Shown piece by piece: positions 24,057 through 36,874 of a stretch of DNA of 64,000 bases (the stretch's first letter is position 1; each line of letters opens with the position of its first letter). The notes beneath the pieces are model-generated. The model was not told the DNA's origin and searched no databases. It was given only the letters and a program-made list of their open reading frames with translations. Made by a program: the position numbers and the translations under genes. Origin of the DNA: Apostichopus japonicus (Eukaryota > Echinodermata > Holothuroidea > Aspidochirotida > Stichopodidae); NCBI RefSeq assembly GCF_037975245.1, contig NC_092573.1, positions 26,379,265-26,443,264 of the forward strand. Reading direction: 5' to 3'.

Positions 24057-24476
24057 CATATTTTGATCCATCGGCTCGCTGCTACAGAGCGGGTACTCAT
24101 GAGGATAAACGTACAGTTTGTACTCAGTTAACCGATTAGACATCTCTGAACATATGTAGACTCCGGTATCAGTGATGTGGAGGTCTCTTATCGTTAGTTT
24201 GTACGAAACCGATTCAGTTAATATGATGTCGAATCGGTCTTTTGCCGGATAATTGGAAGTAATCTTCTCCTTTGAGGCTATGATGTCAGCCATAATATCA
24301 CTATCGGAAACGTAATACCGCCAAACTTCATGTTGCACAAGAGGTGATAACAGACAGGTGAATGTAACATTTTGTCCAACCTCCATGAATACTTCAGAGC
24401 TCCATACGGAGAAAATAGGAACGCACAACAGAGTCCATAGACCATATACGGTTAGTGTTTTAACAGTGTAACCCAT
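24057..24476 (-). CDS. Second signal-peptide plus V-type Ig exon (alternative first exon or partial gene)
   Basis: A 140-codon exon begins with ATG at 24476. Signal peptide MGYTVKTLTVYGLWTLLCVP leads to about residue 27. A V-type Ig domain follows with VTFTCLL, EVWRYYV, LTIRDLHI and DTGVYICSEM, then YPLCSSEPMDQNM. The exon ends in phase 0 at donor ATG|GTGAGA. The C2 exon at 18476 also starts in phase 0, and joining gives the spacing PLCSSEP(5 residues)ESQNIILAC. That equals the spacing at the same place in the intronless receptor (PICTSHP...VTISC). It may therefore be an alternative first exon for the same receptor gene; a truncated neighbouring gene is the other reading. Confidence 0.75.
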
Positions 24477-26734
24477 TGTGTTACGTTAATAATCGTTATA
24501 ACATATTTGCTTTTCAATTTCTATCACTGCATCAAAGGGTTTTACCGTACTCAAAGCAAATCAATCGAATCTACACACCGATGCGTCAATACTGTATGTA
24601 TCTTCTCGTAAAATACTACATACCAGAATATAAACATTGATTTGGTATTGGTGTATACTGCTTGTAAACCAATATTTCAATGTCATCATCTTCCTTGTTT
24701 CAAGTATTAATAAATCAGACAAGGACACTGTGAATATCCGGCATTGATTTTTTAGGTATGTTCTTGCAAACCCTTTAGCCTTTGACAATCAAAACAAAGA
24801 ACTGGAGTATTTCCTTCCTCATATACGATAAACTAGGCCTAAATTAGGTATGATCTCATCGCTAACGTGTTTAATATATGTTAAACAGATCATGTGGTCA
24901 GAATAAAATGCCAAAGGTCAATGTTGATTTCAATTGTTTATAACTTTGTTAGTATTCCAACAGTAACATAAAGACGGACTAAACTACGGTTATATGCTCT
25001 TACTGACCATGTATTTTGAACGGATAGTGCGTAACCTCTTAATTAATTGATTTCGGGTTTTAAACGTATATTTAACTTAAAAGTTGAAGTGGCAAGCATG
25101 CATGATACACGGCACGTGAATATCCCTGTCATCTATTGTATATACAATTTTTACAAGAGATCTTTCAAAACCTGTGTAAAATACAATAGACGTAGATAGC
25201 TAAAGCAAATGACATATTATTTATCTAGGCCTACTTCGAAGATTTTTGCCTGTGTAGACAGAAATTAATATGTCCTCCACCAGTCAAATTTTAAAGCAAA
25301 AATAAATTTGCAATCCATTATAAACTTATTTCTCTACAATTCTTCTGGAAGAAATTACATACAAGAAAAACGTAGTTTTCATCAAAGGAAAATATGTTTC
25401 ATGCAAGTATTTTCACCAGATTTTAAACTTTTGCCCTATTTTGAGCAACGTTCTTGATTAGGCTAAGGTTAATCAGTTTGTAAAATCTTGTACCATATAT
25501 TGACACTATGCATGAATAAAGAATTATTTAAAGGTGTGACTTGTTAACTTATTTTCGGTATATACATGATAAATGATTTATTTTCTTTATATTTAAGTAA
25601 AATGACGTCATATGAAACAGAACTTAGATTGTAAGTATAACTAACACTAGATTTGTAGACTCACTTGCCGATGCACAGGGGAGGGTGGGGGCGGGGATGA
25701 GGTCTGAAGTTGATGGGGACACTATAATTACCTGGTATGCAGGGTGCTACCACGAGACAAAACGTCCGCATATAGAGCGAGAGGCCTGTGTTCGAATCAC
25801 TGTTCTAGCAATTTCATCTCATTGTAATTTCAAATATATATGTACAATATTAATTTGCCTTGGTCGTTAATTTCCATTTTATTTCACAGAGTCTGTTCAA
25901 TGTATCTCTTTCGAGATCCGGCTTTAGGATTCACAAATGATTTCGAGTTGATTAACATCATGTTTGATCTCTAGAGTAAGGCAAAATATGTCACCAAAAC
26001 AGAAGTAGCATAGTTCGATACAGGTGACAAAAGCCTACAGTGGAATGACGTATTCCCCCACTTTCTCTTCTTTACCTTAAATTGTATAGATCATTACAGC
26101 AGTATCAATATTTTAGAATTCACTTACTATGATGGATTATATATAACTTCCATTGAAAGCACCGCATATACCGCTTTGAGTCTAAAATGTCATGCTTGTG
26201 TCGTCGTCGTTCATTCTGGTTTGTAAGGCACCACAGGGAGAAAGACAATCCCTACCAACAGTGTGGTCCATGTGATAGTGATGATAGGTTCTGATTTCAT
26301 TTGAGAGATATCGCTATTTTAATGTTCCTTCACGAACAAGACAATATGCAAAAACAAGTCTAAATTTGACATAATTGAGCCGAGTTTTCTTAAATTTATA
26401 TTAATACTTCCATTTTGTGTTAGAGATGGATTTTGCAAATGCTGATTCTAAACTCTTTTAATTTACAAATATTGCTGACTAAATATTGGCTTGGTTCAGC
26501 CAGAGGCTCAACCACGTATACTCTAGGGACGGCTTTATACCTCCAGACAAATAGTCAGGGACAGGTAGAATATTACAAAATATGAAGAATACATAAATAT
26601 AACGTATATGGGGTAAAACGTACACATTTCAGCTTTGTTTCACACTTGGAAAATACAGCACCCTTTTGCAACTTAGAACCTTCCATTTTAAAAAAAAACA
26701 ACAAATGAAAGGGGGAGGGGACAGCACTCCTCTT
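24477..26734. other. Intergenic, no gene recognised
   Basis: AT-rich sequence. Open frames near 24561-24788 and 25685-25870 lack recognisable domains. A purine-rich stretch (GGGGGAGGGG) at 26709-26720 precedes the minisatellite. Confidence 0.4.
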
Positions 26735-29516
26735 ACACTCCTTCCCTACACGACGTTACACCTTAACCCCTCTCCCCTACACGGCGCTACACATTAACCC
26801 CTCTCCCTACACGACGTAACACCTTAACCCCTCTCCCCTACACGACGCTACACATTAACCCCTCTCCCCTACACGACGTTACACCTTAACCCCTCTCCCC
26901 TACACGACGTGACACCTTAACCCCTCTCCCCTACACGACGTGACACCTTAACCCCTCTCGCTTACACAACGCTACACATTAACCCCTCTCCCCTACACGA
27001 CGTTACACCTAAACCTCTCTCCCCAACACGACGTTACACCTTAATAACCTCTCCCCTACACGACGTTACACCTTAGGCCCTCTCCCATGCACGACGTTAC
27101 ACCTTAACCCCTCTCATCCACACGACGTTATACCTTAACCTCTCTCCACTACACGACGTTACACCTTAACCCCTCTCCCATGCACGACGTGACACCTTAA
27201 CCCCTCTCCCCTACACGACGTAACACCTTAACCTCTCTCCTCTACACGACGTTACACCTTAACCCTTCTCCCATGCACGACGTGACACCTTAACCTCTCT
27301 CCACTACACGACGTTACACCTTAACCACTTTCCCATGCACGACGTTACACCTTAACCCCTCTCACCCACACGACGTTACACCTTAACCCCTCTCGCTTAC
27401 ACGACGCTACACATTAACCCCTCTCCCCTATACACGACGTGACACCTTAACCTCTCTCCCCTACACGACGTTACACCTTAACACCTCTCGCTTACACGAC
27501 GTTACACCTTAACACCTCTCCCCTACACGACGTTACACCTTAACCTCTCTCCCCAACACGACGTTACACCTTAATAACCTCTCCCCTACACGACGTTACA
27601 CCTTAGGCCCTCTCCCATGCACGACGTTACACCTTAACCCCTCTCATCCACACGACGTTACACCTTAACCTCTCTCCACTACACGACGTTACACCTTAAC
27701 CCCTCTCCCATGCACGACGTGACACCTTAACCCCTCTCCCCTACACGACGTAACACCTTAACCTCTCTCCTCTACACGACGTTACACCTTAACGACTTTC
27801 CCATGCACGACGTTACACCTTAACCCCTCTCACCCACACGACGTTACACCTTAACCCCTCTCGCTTACACGACGCTACACATTAACCCCTCTCCCCTATA
27901 CACGACGTGACACCTTAACCTCTCTCCCCTACACGACGTTACACCTTAACACCTCTCGCTTACACGACGTTACACCTTAACACCTCTCCCATACACGACG
28001 TTACACCTTAGGCCCTCTCCCATGCACGACGTTACACCTTAACCCCCTCCCCTACACGACGCTACACCTTAACTCCTCTCGCCCACACGACGTTACACCT
28101 TAAACCCTCTCCCTTACACGACGTGACACCTTAACACCTCTCCCCTACACGACGCTACACCTTAACTCCTCTCCCCCACACGACGTTACACCTTAAACCA
28201 TCTCCCTTACACGACGCTACACCTTAACACCTCTCCCCCACACGACGTTACCCCTTAGGCCCTCTCCCTACACGACGTTACACCTTAGGCCCTCTCCCAT
28301 GCACGACATTACACCTTAACACCTCTCCCCTACACGACGCTACACCTTAACTCCTCTCCCCCACACGACGTTACACCTTAAACCCTCTCCCTTACACGAC
28401 GTTACACCTTAGCACCTCTCCCCTACACGACGCTACACCTTAGGTCCTCTCCCCTACACGACGTTACACCTTAAACCCTCTCCCTTACACGACGTTACAC
28501 CTTAACTCCTCTCCCCCACACGACGTTACACCTTAAACCCTCTCCCTTATACGCCGTTACACCTTAAACCCTCTCCCCCTACACGGCGCTACACCTTAAC
28601 ACCTCTCCCCTACACGACGTTACACCTTAGGCCCTCTCCCATGCACGACGTGACACCTTAAGCCCTCTCCGCTACACGACGCTACACCTTAACTCCTCTC
28701 CCTCACACGACGTTACACCTTAAACCCTCTCCCTTACACGACGTGACACCTTAACACCTCTCCCATACACGACGTTACACCTTAACCCCTCTCCCATATA
28801 CGACTTTACACCTTAACCCCTTTCCCCTACTTGACGGTACACCTTAACCCCTCTCCCCTACACGACGCTACACCTAAACTCCTTTCCCCTACACGACGTT
28901 ACACCTTAAACCCTCTCCCTTACACGACGTTACACCTTAACACCTCTCCCCTTCACGACGCTGCACCTTAATTCCTCTCCCCCACACGACGTTACACCTT
29001 AAACCTTCTCCCTTACACGACGTTACACCTTAACACCTCTCCCCTGCACGACGCTACACCTTAACTCCTTTCCCCTACGCGAGGTTACACCTTAAACCCT
29101 CTCCCTTACACGACGTTACACCTTAACCCCTCTCCCCTACTTGATGTACACCTTAACCCCTCTCCCCTATACACGACGTAACACCTTAACCTTTCTCCCC
29201 TACACGACGTTACACCTTAACCCCTCTGCCATGCACGACGTTACACCTTAACCCCTCTCCCCTATACACGACGTGACACCTTAACTCCTCTCCCCTACAC
29301 GACGTTACACCTTAACCACTCTCCCCTACACGACGTGACACCTAAACCTCTCTCCCCAACACGACGTTACACCTTAACCTCTCTCATCTACACGACGTCA
29401 CACCTTAACCTCTCTCCACTACACGACGTTACACCTTAACCCCTCTCCCATGCACGACGTGACACCTTAACCTCTCTCCCCTACACGACGTTACACCTTA
29501 ACCCCTCTCATTGCAT
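26735..29516 (+). repeat. 31-bp minisatellite, about 90 units
   Basis: The unit is CCTCTCCCCT, then ACACGACGTT, then ACACCTTAACC. Variants include CATGC, CCCAC or CTTAC before ACGACG, and TTAGGCCC for TTAACCCC. The block from 27001 to about 27480 recurs with a 530-bp offset to about 27955 and carries the same private variants, so large blocks have been duplicated. TTAA in each unit puts stops in several frames, and nothing is coded. The strand is strongly C-rich. Confidence 0.95.
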
Positions 29517-31261
29517 TACTGACAAACAATAAACAAAGGCAGTCTTGATGGGTTGAAATTATCATTGCGCAATACACTTATCAGTATTAAGTGAATGTGT
29601 TGGAAAATACAGCTATAATGCTATTAATGGAACAAGACGCGCGCTCCTTATTATTATGTTTTAGATTTCGTTCTTCGTTTAACATAAGTTCAGCTTCTGG
29701 GGCTTTCAAAACTCTTAAACCGACCAATCGCAGACAAGCAGATATTTCCCAAAAGTAGTGTCTATAGTTTTGTCCCCTGTATAGTATATCTTTCTTTTTC
29801 ACTTCTTTATTTTCCACTTCCTCTCTTTTCTTTGTTGTTCGCCTCTTAGTAACGTTCACAGAGTTAGTGACCCTGTGTACATTACCCATAGTGTTTGCTT
29901 GACTTATTCCTGCTAAGAGGAGCACGTCGGCTCCCTTGTGCCCTTTGGCGGGCTACCACAAGCCCTATTAAGCCTAGTGTGTTACTCATTACGTTATCGT
30001 TAGTATTCGGTGTTTATTATAACATTATAGTGTTTTCCACTTCGAATCCAATACTAATTGGCCAGGCTTTGTTTTTTTCTCCTTTAAGTGTAAGAGTTAT
30101 GTCATGCTCTCTGTAATCTCTGGTAGAATGAGTTAAATATGTGGGAAGAAAGTTTGTCTACTTCCTGGAGGATGGGTGGCCAAGTCTAAGTAAAATCTTG
30201 TCTGGTAGGGTGGGATTGCAACTTTCTGTAATATTTACTCTTTTTCTAAAAATTGCTTAAAGAACCCCAGGTTTACAAGCAATTCTATCCCATTCACCAT
30301 GAAACTTCAAGCTTCCGTACACCTGCAGTAGAGACAAGCTGTACAAGATCATTACCAATTAACTGTATTCATTTCCACACATTATTTAGGTTATGTTGAT
30401 GTAGTCGACATCTTACTGAAGGACTGGTCGATGTTTACACTGACGAGGGAACGGATTCGATGCCCCCCCCCCCCAACTTTTAGAAGTATTCGTAGACTGA
30501 GGGACCGTTCTAAATGGATGAGATGGGCGTGCCATTTGCATTAGTAGATAAGTAGATTAGTAGACCATCACTGTTAAATTATAATGACTCCCATTTATTA
30601 ATCTTGTTTTACGTATGCATATGGTAATCCATCATTACTTTATGGTGAATAGTATTTACCCTATGAACTACAAGGGAATATTGTGTGCTTGTATTCATTT
30701 TAATATACTTGTGTGTAATATCATCGTAAAGGTAGTTTAACCCCGCTTCCCTTGACTTATGTGTCTTGTGGTTGCGTTACCAGCATAGCTTATAGTCCTT
30801 AAACTATGTGCTTCACAGGGTTTCTATTATAATGGTCTCATGCGGTGTTAAAGCAGGTATTCGTTCCAAGTGATACCTTTTTTCCCCTTCTTTTTCGTGA
30901 TCCATCTGTTGTACACTATTGCTCAATCCCCAATTTAGCAAGTCTATACGATACAGTATATCGGACGCAATAAGAAATCTTGTTACATTTCAGTTATGTA
31001 CAACCAACGTGTAGCACTATATAAGTGCATAGTTATGTACAACCAACGTATAACACTATATAAGTGCATGCGTAACCGGGTACTCTCATTCTTAGTTCAT
31101 CGCAATTGTCAACTGACGGCATTAGAAACGTGAAGCTCTTTTTTTTTGAAATCTTCAAAATAAAGACAGGGCGAAAAGATGTAACATGGTTTTCTTCTTT
31201 ATTAAATAGGTGGAACATGTTATGCTCTCTCTCTCATTCAGTAATGAAGTTATAACCAATA
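29517..31261. other. Intergenic, no gene recognised
   Basis: Positions 30992-31030 and 31031-31069 are a tandem pair of a 39-bp unit (TTATGTACAACCAACG...CACTATATAAGTGCAT). A C run lies near 30464. No coding domain is seen. Confidence 0.4.
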
Positions 31262-31615
31262 GTTCGTGTAAAGTATATCAATTCGTTTGAAAGTATATAA
31301 AATATATATACAACAGTTAAATTCGTTTGAAAGTATATACAATATAGATACAACAGTTAAATTCGTTTGAAAGTATATAAACAATATAGCTACAAAAATT
31401 CAAGTCGTTTGAAAGTATATAAAATAGATACAATAGTTAAAATCGTTGAAAGTATATATATATAATAAGGACACAACAGTTAAATTCGTTTGAAAGTATA
31501 TACAATATATATACAACAGTTCAAGTCATTTGAAAGTATATTAAAATAAATACAAAAGTTACATTCTTTTCAAAGTATATACAATATAGAAACAACAGTT
31601 AAATTTGTTTGTTCC
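31262..31615 (+). repeat. About 41-bp tandem repeat downstream of the intronless receptor
   Basis: About nine diverged copies of AATTCGTTTGAAAGTATATA followed by CAATATAGATACAACAGTTA. Confidence 0.85.
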
Positions 31616-31956
31616 TATGTTGGTAAACATACAAATTGATTTAATTTGAAATAATACATCAAACGATGCACATATCATTTATAATGCCATTGGTAGTAAA
31701 GTGTAATAAATGGAAATAAAGTGAAGAGATATCGAAAGCTTTTCTTCATGTACCTTTGTGTAACTATGAAAACTATAACACGGTTGTACCGTAAAGTTAG
31801 CTATCCATGTACCAGACTGTAAGTTTACAAAAGATATTTAGATAACATAGACAAACCTTATAACATTCTAACAAAGCAATTAGTAGAACATTTGTTTCAA
31901 ATGTACAATTTACAATGTAGCTATGAATACAATTCTCCGCTCAACCTGCATGAGCA

Positions 31957-33492
31957 TCATTCAGGTTGGTCACTACTGGTTACTGATGATCGCATTTCTA
32001 CATAATCTTCAACTGTTTGAGACCGTGGGACTTCATATTCACCAGGTGAAGAAGATGGGACCTGATGATAAACATCATCAGTAAAGCTTAAAGTCCCGGC
32101 TGAGTAAGTGTCAATGTCTCTGACGGTCGGTGTAATTCCAAGCGCATTATTAGCGGTGTCGTATCTGTGAAGACTTTTGTAGAGATGATCGTTGTTTCTC
32201 TGTAGGCCTACACCAACAGAATCGGACACTGCCTCTTCAGTTCGTCTCCGAACTCCTGCCTCCAGTGATGGCATACCTTCATCTTTCGGTTTCCTCATTC
32301 TATTTGCAACTTTATGAATCACATACACAACAGCAATGAAAAGTATTTGTCCAACAACTATCGCTACTATCAAAATAACAATAATCAAAGAATTAGACTT
32401 TGACGATGCGCTACCTCCAAACTCGACAGTTTTTGAATCGGGAAAGATCGTAGTCAAATTTCCAAAGTCTTCTTCTGTAATGTTCACGTTAAACGTTGAC
32501 TGTGTGGTATCTTCTGTAGTGTTCACGATAAACGTTGACTGTGTGGTAAGGTTGATAACTCTTATAACGGCAGTAGCAGAAGAAATCCCATCAGAATTAC
32601 GAGCAACACAACGGACGGAAACACCATTATCCTCAAATAATAAATTGCTTATCATTAAAACACGTCCCTCTGCTGCTATTTTCATTCTACGATTATCCAA
32701 GTTAACGGGATGATTAGCAAAGAACCACGAATATTCAAATTCAGTAATTGATCCACGGGAGGGTATGCATGTGAAGTTCACTGCGCTACCAACGAAACCT
32801 CGAAAAAGAGCTGGTTCTATATTGATCTCCGGTGGTGGTCGGAAAGGAACGATCGAACATGACCTACTCTGGGTAAATGTTGGATGAGATGACGAGCACG
32901 TAAATTCAATGCCATTGTGTCCACCTTCGACGATGAACGTGTATGTCAACACAGACGAAGATGAAGGTCCAGCTACCACTGCATGTCTGTTCTGGAACCA
33001 AGTCAAATGTGGAGGAGGAACGCCTCCTTCAGATGAACAGGAAATGGTGACAACTTGACCCACCTTGACATTTTCTCGAGGATGTGACGTACAAATTGGA
33101 GAGTGAGGTGATTGGAGTCTAACCATCAGGTTAACCGGTTTGAATAATGTTCCTTTTCCCGGTACGGGTTCGATCACACAGTGATACTGTCCCGCATCCT
33201 GAGTGTTCACGTTAGCAATACGCAAGTTGTAGAAACCCAGGTGATGATTACCAACTATGGTGAAACGAGGATTAACTGCCTCTGGATAGAAGGTCGTATC
33301 ACGTGATAAATAACGACTCTGAGCAACACTCCACCAATAAACGGAGAAGGATCCTCTGTTTATTACTTGGCATTGAAGTGTTGCAGTCTGTCCACTGTTT
33401 ACCGTGACGTCAGGAGGATCTATTGCAAACCTAATGGACGTCACAAGACGCACCGTGAAGATGAAGAACACTCCTGTCAAAAACAGTCTCAT
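31957..33492 (-). CDS. Intronless transmembrane receptor with three Ig domains
   Basis: One uninterrupted frame of 511 residues from ATG at 33492. Signal peptide is about 1-19 (MRLFLTGVFFIFTVRLVTS). Ig1 has C41, W54 and DAGQYHC105. Ig2 has C152, W165 and C199. Ig3 has C242, W256 and C295. A Thr-rich, N-glycosylation-rich stalk with a duplicated TTQSTF segment spans 316-341. The membrane span is about 369-391, and the tail is about 120 residues. The tail has YHQV, YEVP and YVEM near its end (SH2-docking type; YVEM fits the PI3-kinase YxxM pattern). Its layout parallels the three-exon receptor at 16324-21107, which has introns at the V/C2 border and inside the third Ig domain. It may be a retrocopy that kept function. 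A signalling role is inferred; no specific orthologue is recognised. Confidence 0.9.
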   Translation of the reverse strand: MRLFLTGVFFIFTVRLVTSIRFAIDPPDVTVNSGQTATLQCQVINRGSFSVYWWSVAQSRYLSRDTTFYPEAVNPRFTIVGNHHLGFYNLRIANVNTQDAGQYHCVIEPVPGKGTLFKPVNLMVRLQSPHSPICTSHPRENVKVGQVVTISCSSEGGVPPPHLTWFQNRHAVVAGPSSSSVLTYTFIVEGGHNGIEFTCSSSHPTFTQSRSCSIVPFRPPPEINIEPALFRGFVGSAVNFTCIPSRGSITEFEYSWFFANHPVNLDNRRMKIAAEGRVLMISNLLFEDNGVSVRCVARNSDGISSATAVIRVINLTTQSTFIVNTTEDTTQSTFNVNITEEDFGNLTTIFPDSKTVEFGGSASSKSNSLIIVILIVAIVVGQILFIAVVYVIHKVANRMRKPKDEGMPSLEAGVRRRTEEAVSDSVGVGLQRNNDHLYKSLHRYDTANNALGITPTVRDIDTYSAGTLSFTDDVYHQVPSSSPGEYEVPRSQTVEDYVEMRSSVTSSDQPE

Positions 33493-34506
33493 TTTGGCGC
33501 AAAAAACTAAGCGATCTGAAGAAAGTCACTGAAACTAGATTCTTTGCAATGAATAAATTTCAAACTAGGACACCATCGGTGAACGTGATAGCTCTGTTCA
33601 TCAAACGTGATATCCACTTGTTCTTATGCAGTTACAAAAAGACAGGCCGTGTGCAAAACCTGATCCTTGGTATTATGATTCACCAATTCACTACTGACTT
33701 GCAAATTTAAGTCCTTGTTTGTACAACGCAATAACAGCGAACACCTAGCGACGAATTTCTTGACATAGTCGTCATTGAGTTGACCTAGTATGGACTTAAT
33801 CGTTTTGACGTCAGTAATTGTCCTTCTCTTCACCCATTGAAGGGGTCACTCTTACCACCGATAAGCAATTACTTTGTAATTAAATAAGGTGGATTGTTTT
33901 CATTATTAACCTTGTTTTTGTGATGTAGATTCAAAACACTTTGGCGCACATATTTGTCACCCACAATAGGGAACTTTACACATACATTTGGTTTATTTGG
34001 TATATCTGGTTGTAGTTTTCTATACCTCCATCTGTTGTTCTGTTTTCCTTTAGTTTCCAATTCTGAAGGGGTTGTGCTTCTCCAAGAATATAACTTCTCT
34101 GAATATACGAGTACAGACCCATTAGAACCAATGTGAGCAGGCAAGGTGAAATGAGCACAAGTACGAAAATGTAAGTGTAAACCACCAACGATCGATGGAC
34201 ATAGTCACCCTTCCTATAGGTCAAAATTATGAGGTACACAAGGTATTTAACTTAAGGAGTATTCCTTACTATGAGTATATACAGATTCCTTACTAGGAGT
34301 ATATGCAGCTCTTGTACTCCACGTTTGGTGTTGACCTGAAAGGCCCAGAGATCCATCAATAGATTTATTGGACTTAAATGTCAGAACAAGGAACGAAAAT
34401 GTCAAATGATTTTAGCATTCCTTGTGCACCCTAGCGCTACAATTCACCAATTGTCTTGGTATTTTATTACAGCCGAACATCAATTCGTTAAATATATATA
34501 TATATA

Positions 34507-34563
<57 letters not shown>

Positions 34564-36721
34564 CTTTACGAGCAGAACGTTGGATCAATAATGTTGCATA
34601 TTATAGATATTGGCTATTATCGATATTTTCGATACATATTACAAAAAACAAAAGAATTACCTCAAATTAGTTCTTTTTGTGTAATCTATAGCATTTTATG
34701 TAGGTATAATGGTATAATTAGTTACGTCATGAATCATATAGACATACCGGAGAAATTAATGATGTGCATCAGTGAAGACCATTCACCTATAACTGCTGAA
34801 GAGGCATTGCAGTTAATTGTTAACAAATTTTAGGGTTGCTCAGCAGGGTCTTCCATATTGAGGGAAAGATAAGTCGTACCACTGTATCCGTATACCGTGA
34901 TGTGTTTGTGAAGAGACTTTGATGGGAATACCACAAAGTTTGAATTTCATTTCTTCTTGGTAGCCTTTAATGAATATTTGAGGTTGCCTCCCCTTAAATT
35001 TAGCCTAATTCATTAAACAGCTCAGTTACAGGGATATTGTCCTTGGCTAAAATGTAGGTTTGGAAATTGGTGGACTCCCTATATTAGTTATTAACAGGAT
35101 TATTTATCTTATTGTTATTAGGAACTGCAGAGACACCTTGTAAAGTGGAGCCAGATTATCTTTAAAAGTGTAATAACTGCACAGGACTCACTCTGGCTCA
35201 TTAATACGCCTTGGTGACTTTCAGGTTAAGAGCACCATTACACTGAGGAGCTCTAAAATATCCTCCAAATGCTTTAGGATTCGATGAGATTTTCCTCTAA
35301 ATTAGTTTTTTTTTACATGATACGCAGGAACAGTGACTTGCTGTCACTATAGTCCAAGTTTATATCATTTTCCGTCAATAATATGCCAAGGCAAGATATG
35401 ATATCAATATTACCAAATTAGGACCACAGAATGACAATCTTCTAACTTACAAGCTATACTAAAGACTAACGTGAATTAGCACATAGTTGATGAATCAGCC
35501 GACACAACTTCTGAGAATTTCCACGGTGACGACAATTGACTCAGGAAATGACACAAGCCCTGCTTCAGCTAAGGCTAGGTCAACTGACAGTCACTCCAGT
35601 CAACTACTGCAGGCCTGATCATTTCCTGACTTTCATAATGCTAGTTGTATTGTAGCTGGTAGTGGTTGCAAGACCAATGCATCAAAAATACTTAACGGTT
35701 TACGAGCGACGATAATAGCGAGTACTGCACAGTCACTGCGGCATCCTTTTACTGCAATATTGTTGTTTATTTTATGACTATTTGCAGTAAACAATTGTAA
35801 TAAATAGTTTAATAAATTATACATGTATTTCGTCCCTAATCGGTAAATTAAAATGACAATTAATTATTAAGTTATCTTTCTTTGAATCAGTTTATAGTCG
35901 ACAACCTGCAGCTTTGTCAGTCCGGCTTAGTTTTACAATACCATGCTGATAACTCCCAATATCTGTCTCCAATATATGTTTTACTCTATACCTATGCATC
36001 CTTCAAGCGATGTTCCGATAAGTCGATTTAAAACTATTTATTTGAGTTAAAATGTCCCTGGTGGGTATTGAAGTTTTTTGTTAGTGTGAAGTCTGGTTAC
36101 TTAGAAATATATTTAATTTATTTGAAGGATGAATAAAAGACATATTTTATTTGACTTTTGTATTTTGAAGTTCTAAATGTAAACGTCTATAATATCTTTA
36201 AATCGATTTGAAGATATATTGGAAATCGTTCTCTGTATTGGGAATTGTCAAAGCATAAATCACTAGACACTTCTACATTACTACACCTTTAACACTTCCT
36301 CAATCGTTATAACAGCAGATAAATTCAAATCGAATGTTGAGGATATCTTCAGATAAATCTAACGATAATTTTTAAAGAAGCGATCAGTGTTATAGCGGAC
36401 ACACTGCTAGAGATTGTTTCAATAAATTAGGGCTAGTCAGCAATCAGTGATACATGACATTTCTTTTGCAATCCCCACCGTTTCTTTGCTTGTTAGCGTT
36501 AGAGACATTCGAAAGACTTTCAACTTTCAGTCATTAGAAATGAAAGTTCACTGGTCAAGCTAAACCTTCAATGTTTTTTGTAATATGGGACATTTATCGG
36601 ATAGGCAAACATCATTTAGAGCAAGTTAAAACCAACTTATTTTGAATTAATGCTATTTTTTGATAAATCTTAAGTGATATAATAAAGCAAATAAGGCTGA
36701 CAATGCTAATGATTGCAGAGC
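33493..36721. other. Upstream of the intronless receptor, no confirmed gene
   Basis: The minus-strand frame 34239-33976 (87 codons) contains a hydrophobic stretch (IFVLVLISPCLLTLVLMGLY) and a short tyrosine-bearing end. There is no supporting family match, so it is left unannotated. The rest is unique AT-rich sequence and the TA microsatellite. Confidence 0.35.
34492..34560. repeat. (TA)n microsatellite
   Basis: About 33 TA units with one C interruption. It generates false Tyr-Ile reading frames. Confidence 0.95.
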
Positions 36722-36874
36722 TAACATGACATATTGTTGGTTTACTAACATATCCAGTACAATAATGCAGGATAAACTGTTGGTTTACTAACATTACAAT
36801 AACGCATGACATACTGATGGTTTTATATATCCAGTACAATAATGCAGGACATACTGTTGGTTTACTAACATATC

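Noticed and set aside
26735-29516. CRISPR-like regular repeats
   Set aside because: The 31-bp units are head to tail with no unique spacers, in a eukaryotic genome. This is a minisatellite.
33976-34239. 87-codon minus-strand frame with a possible membrane span
   Set aside because: One hydrophobic segment but no signal peptide, no Ig features, no clear splice sites and a competing frame in the same place. Not supported as a gene.
34406-34670. Frames with long Tyr-Ile runs
   Set aside because: Translation of the (TA)n microsatellite; the same applies at 54320-54520.
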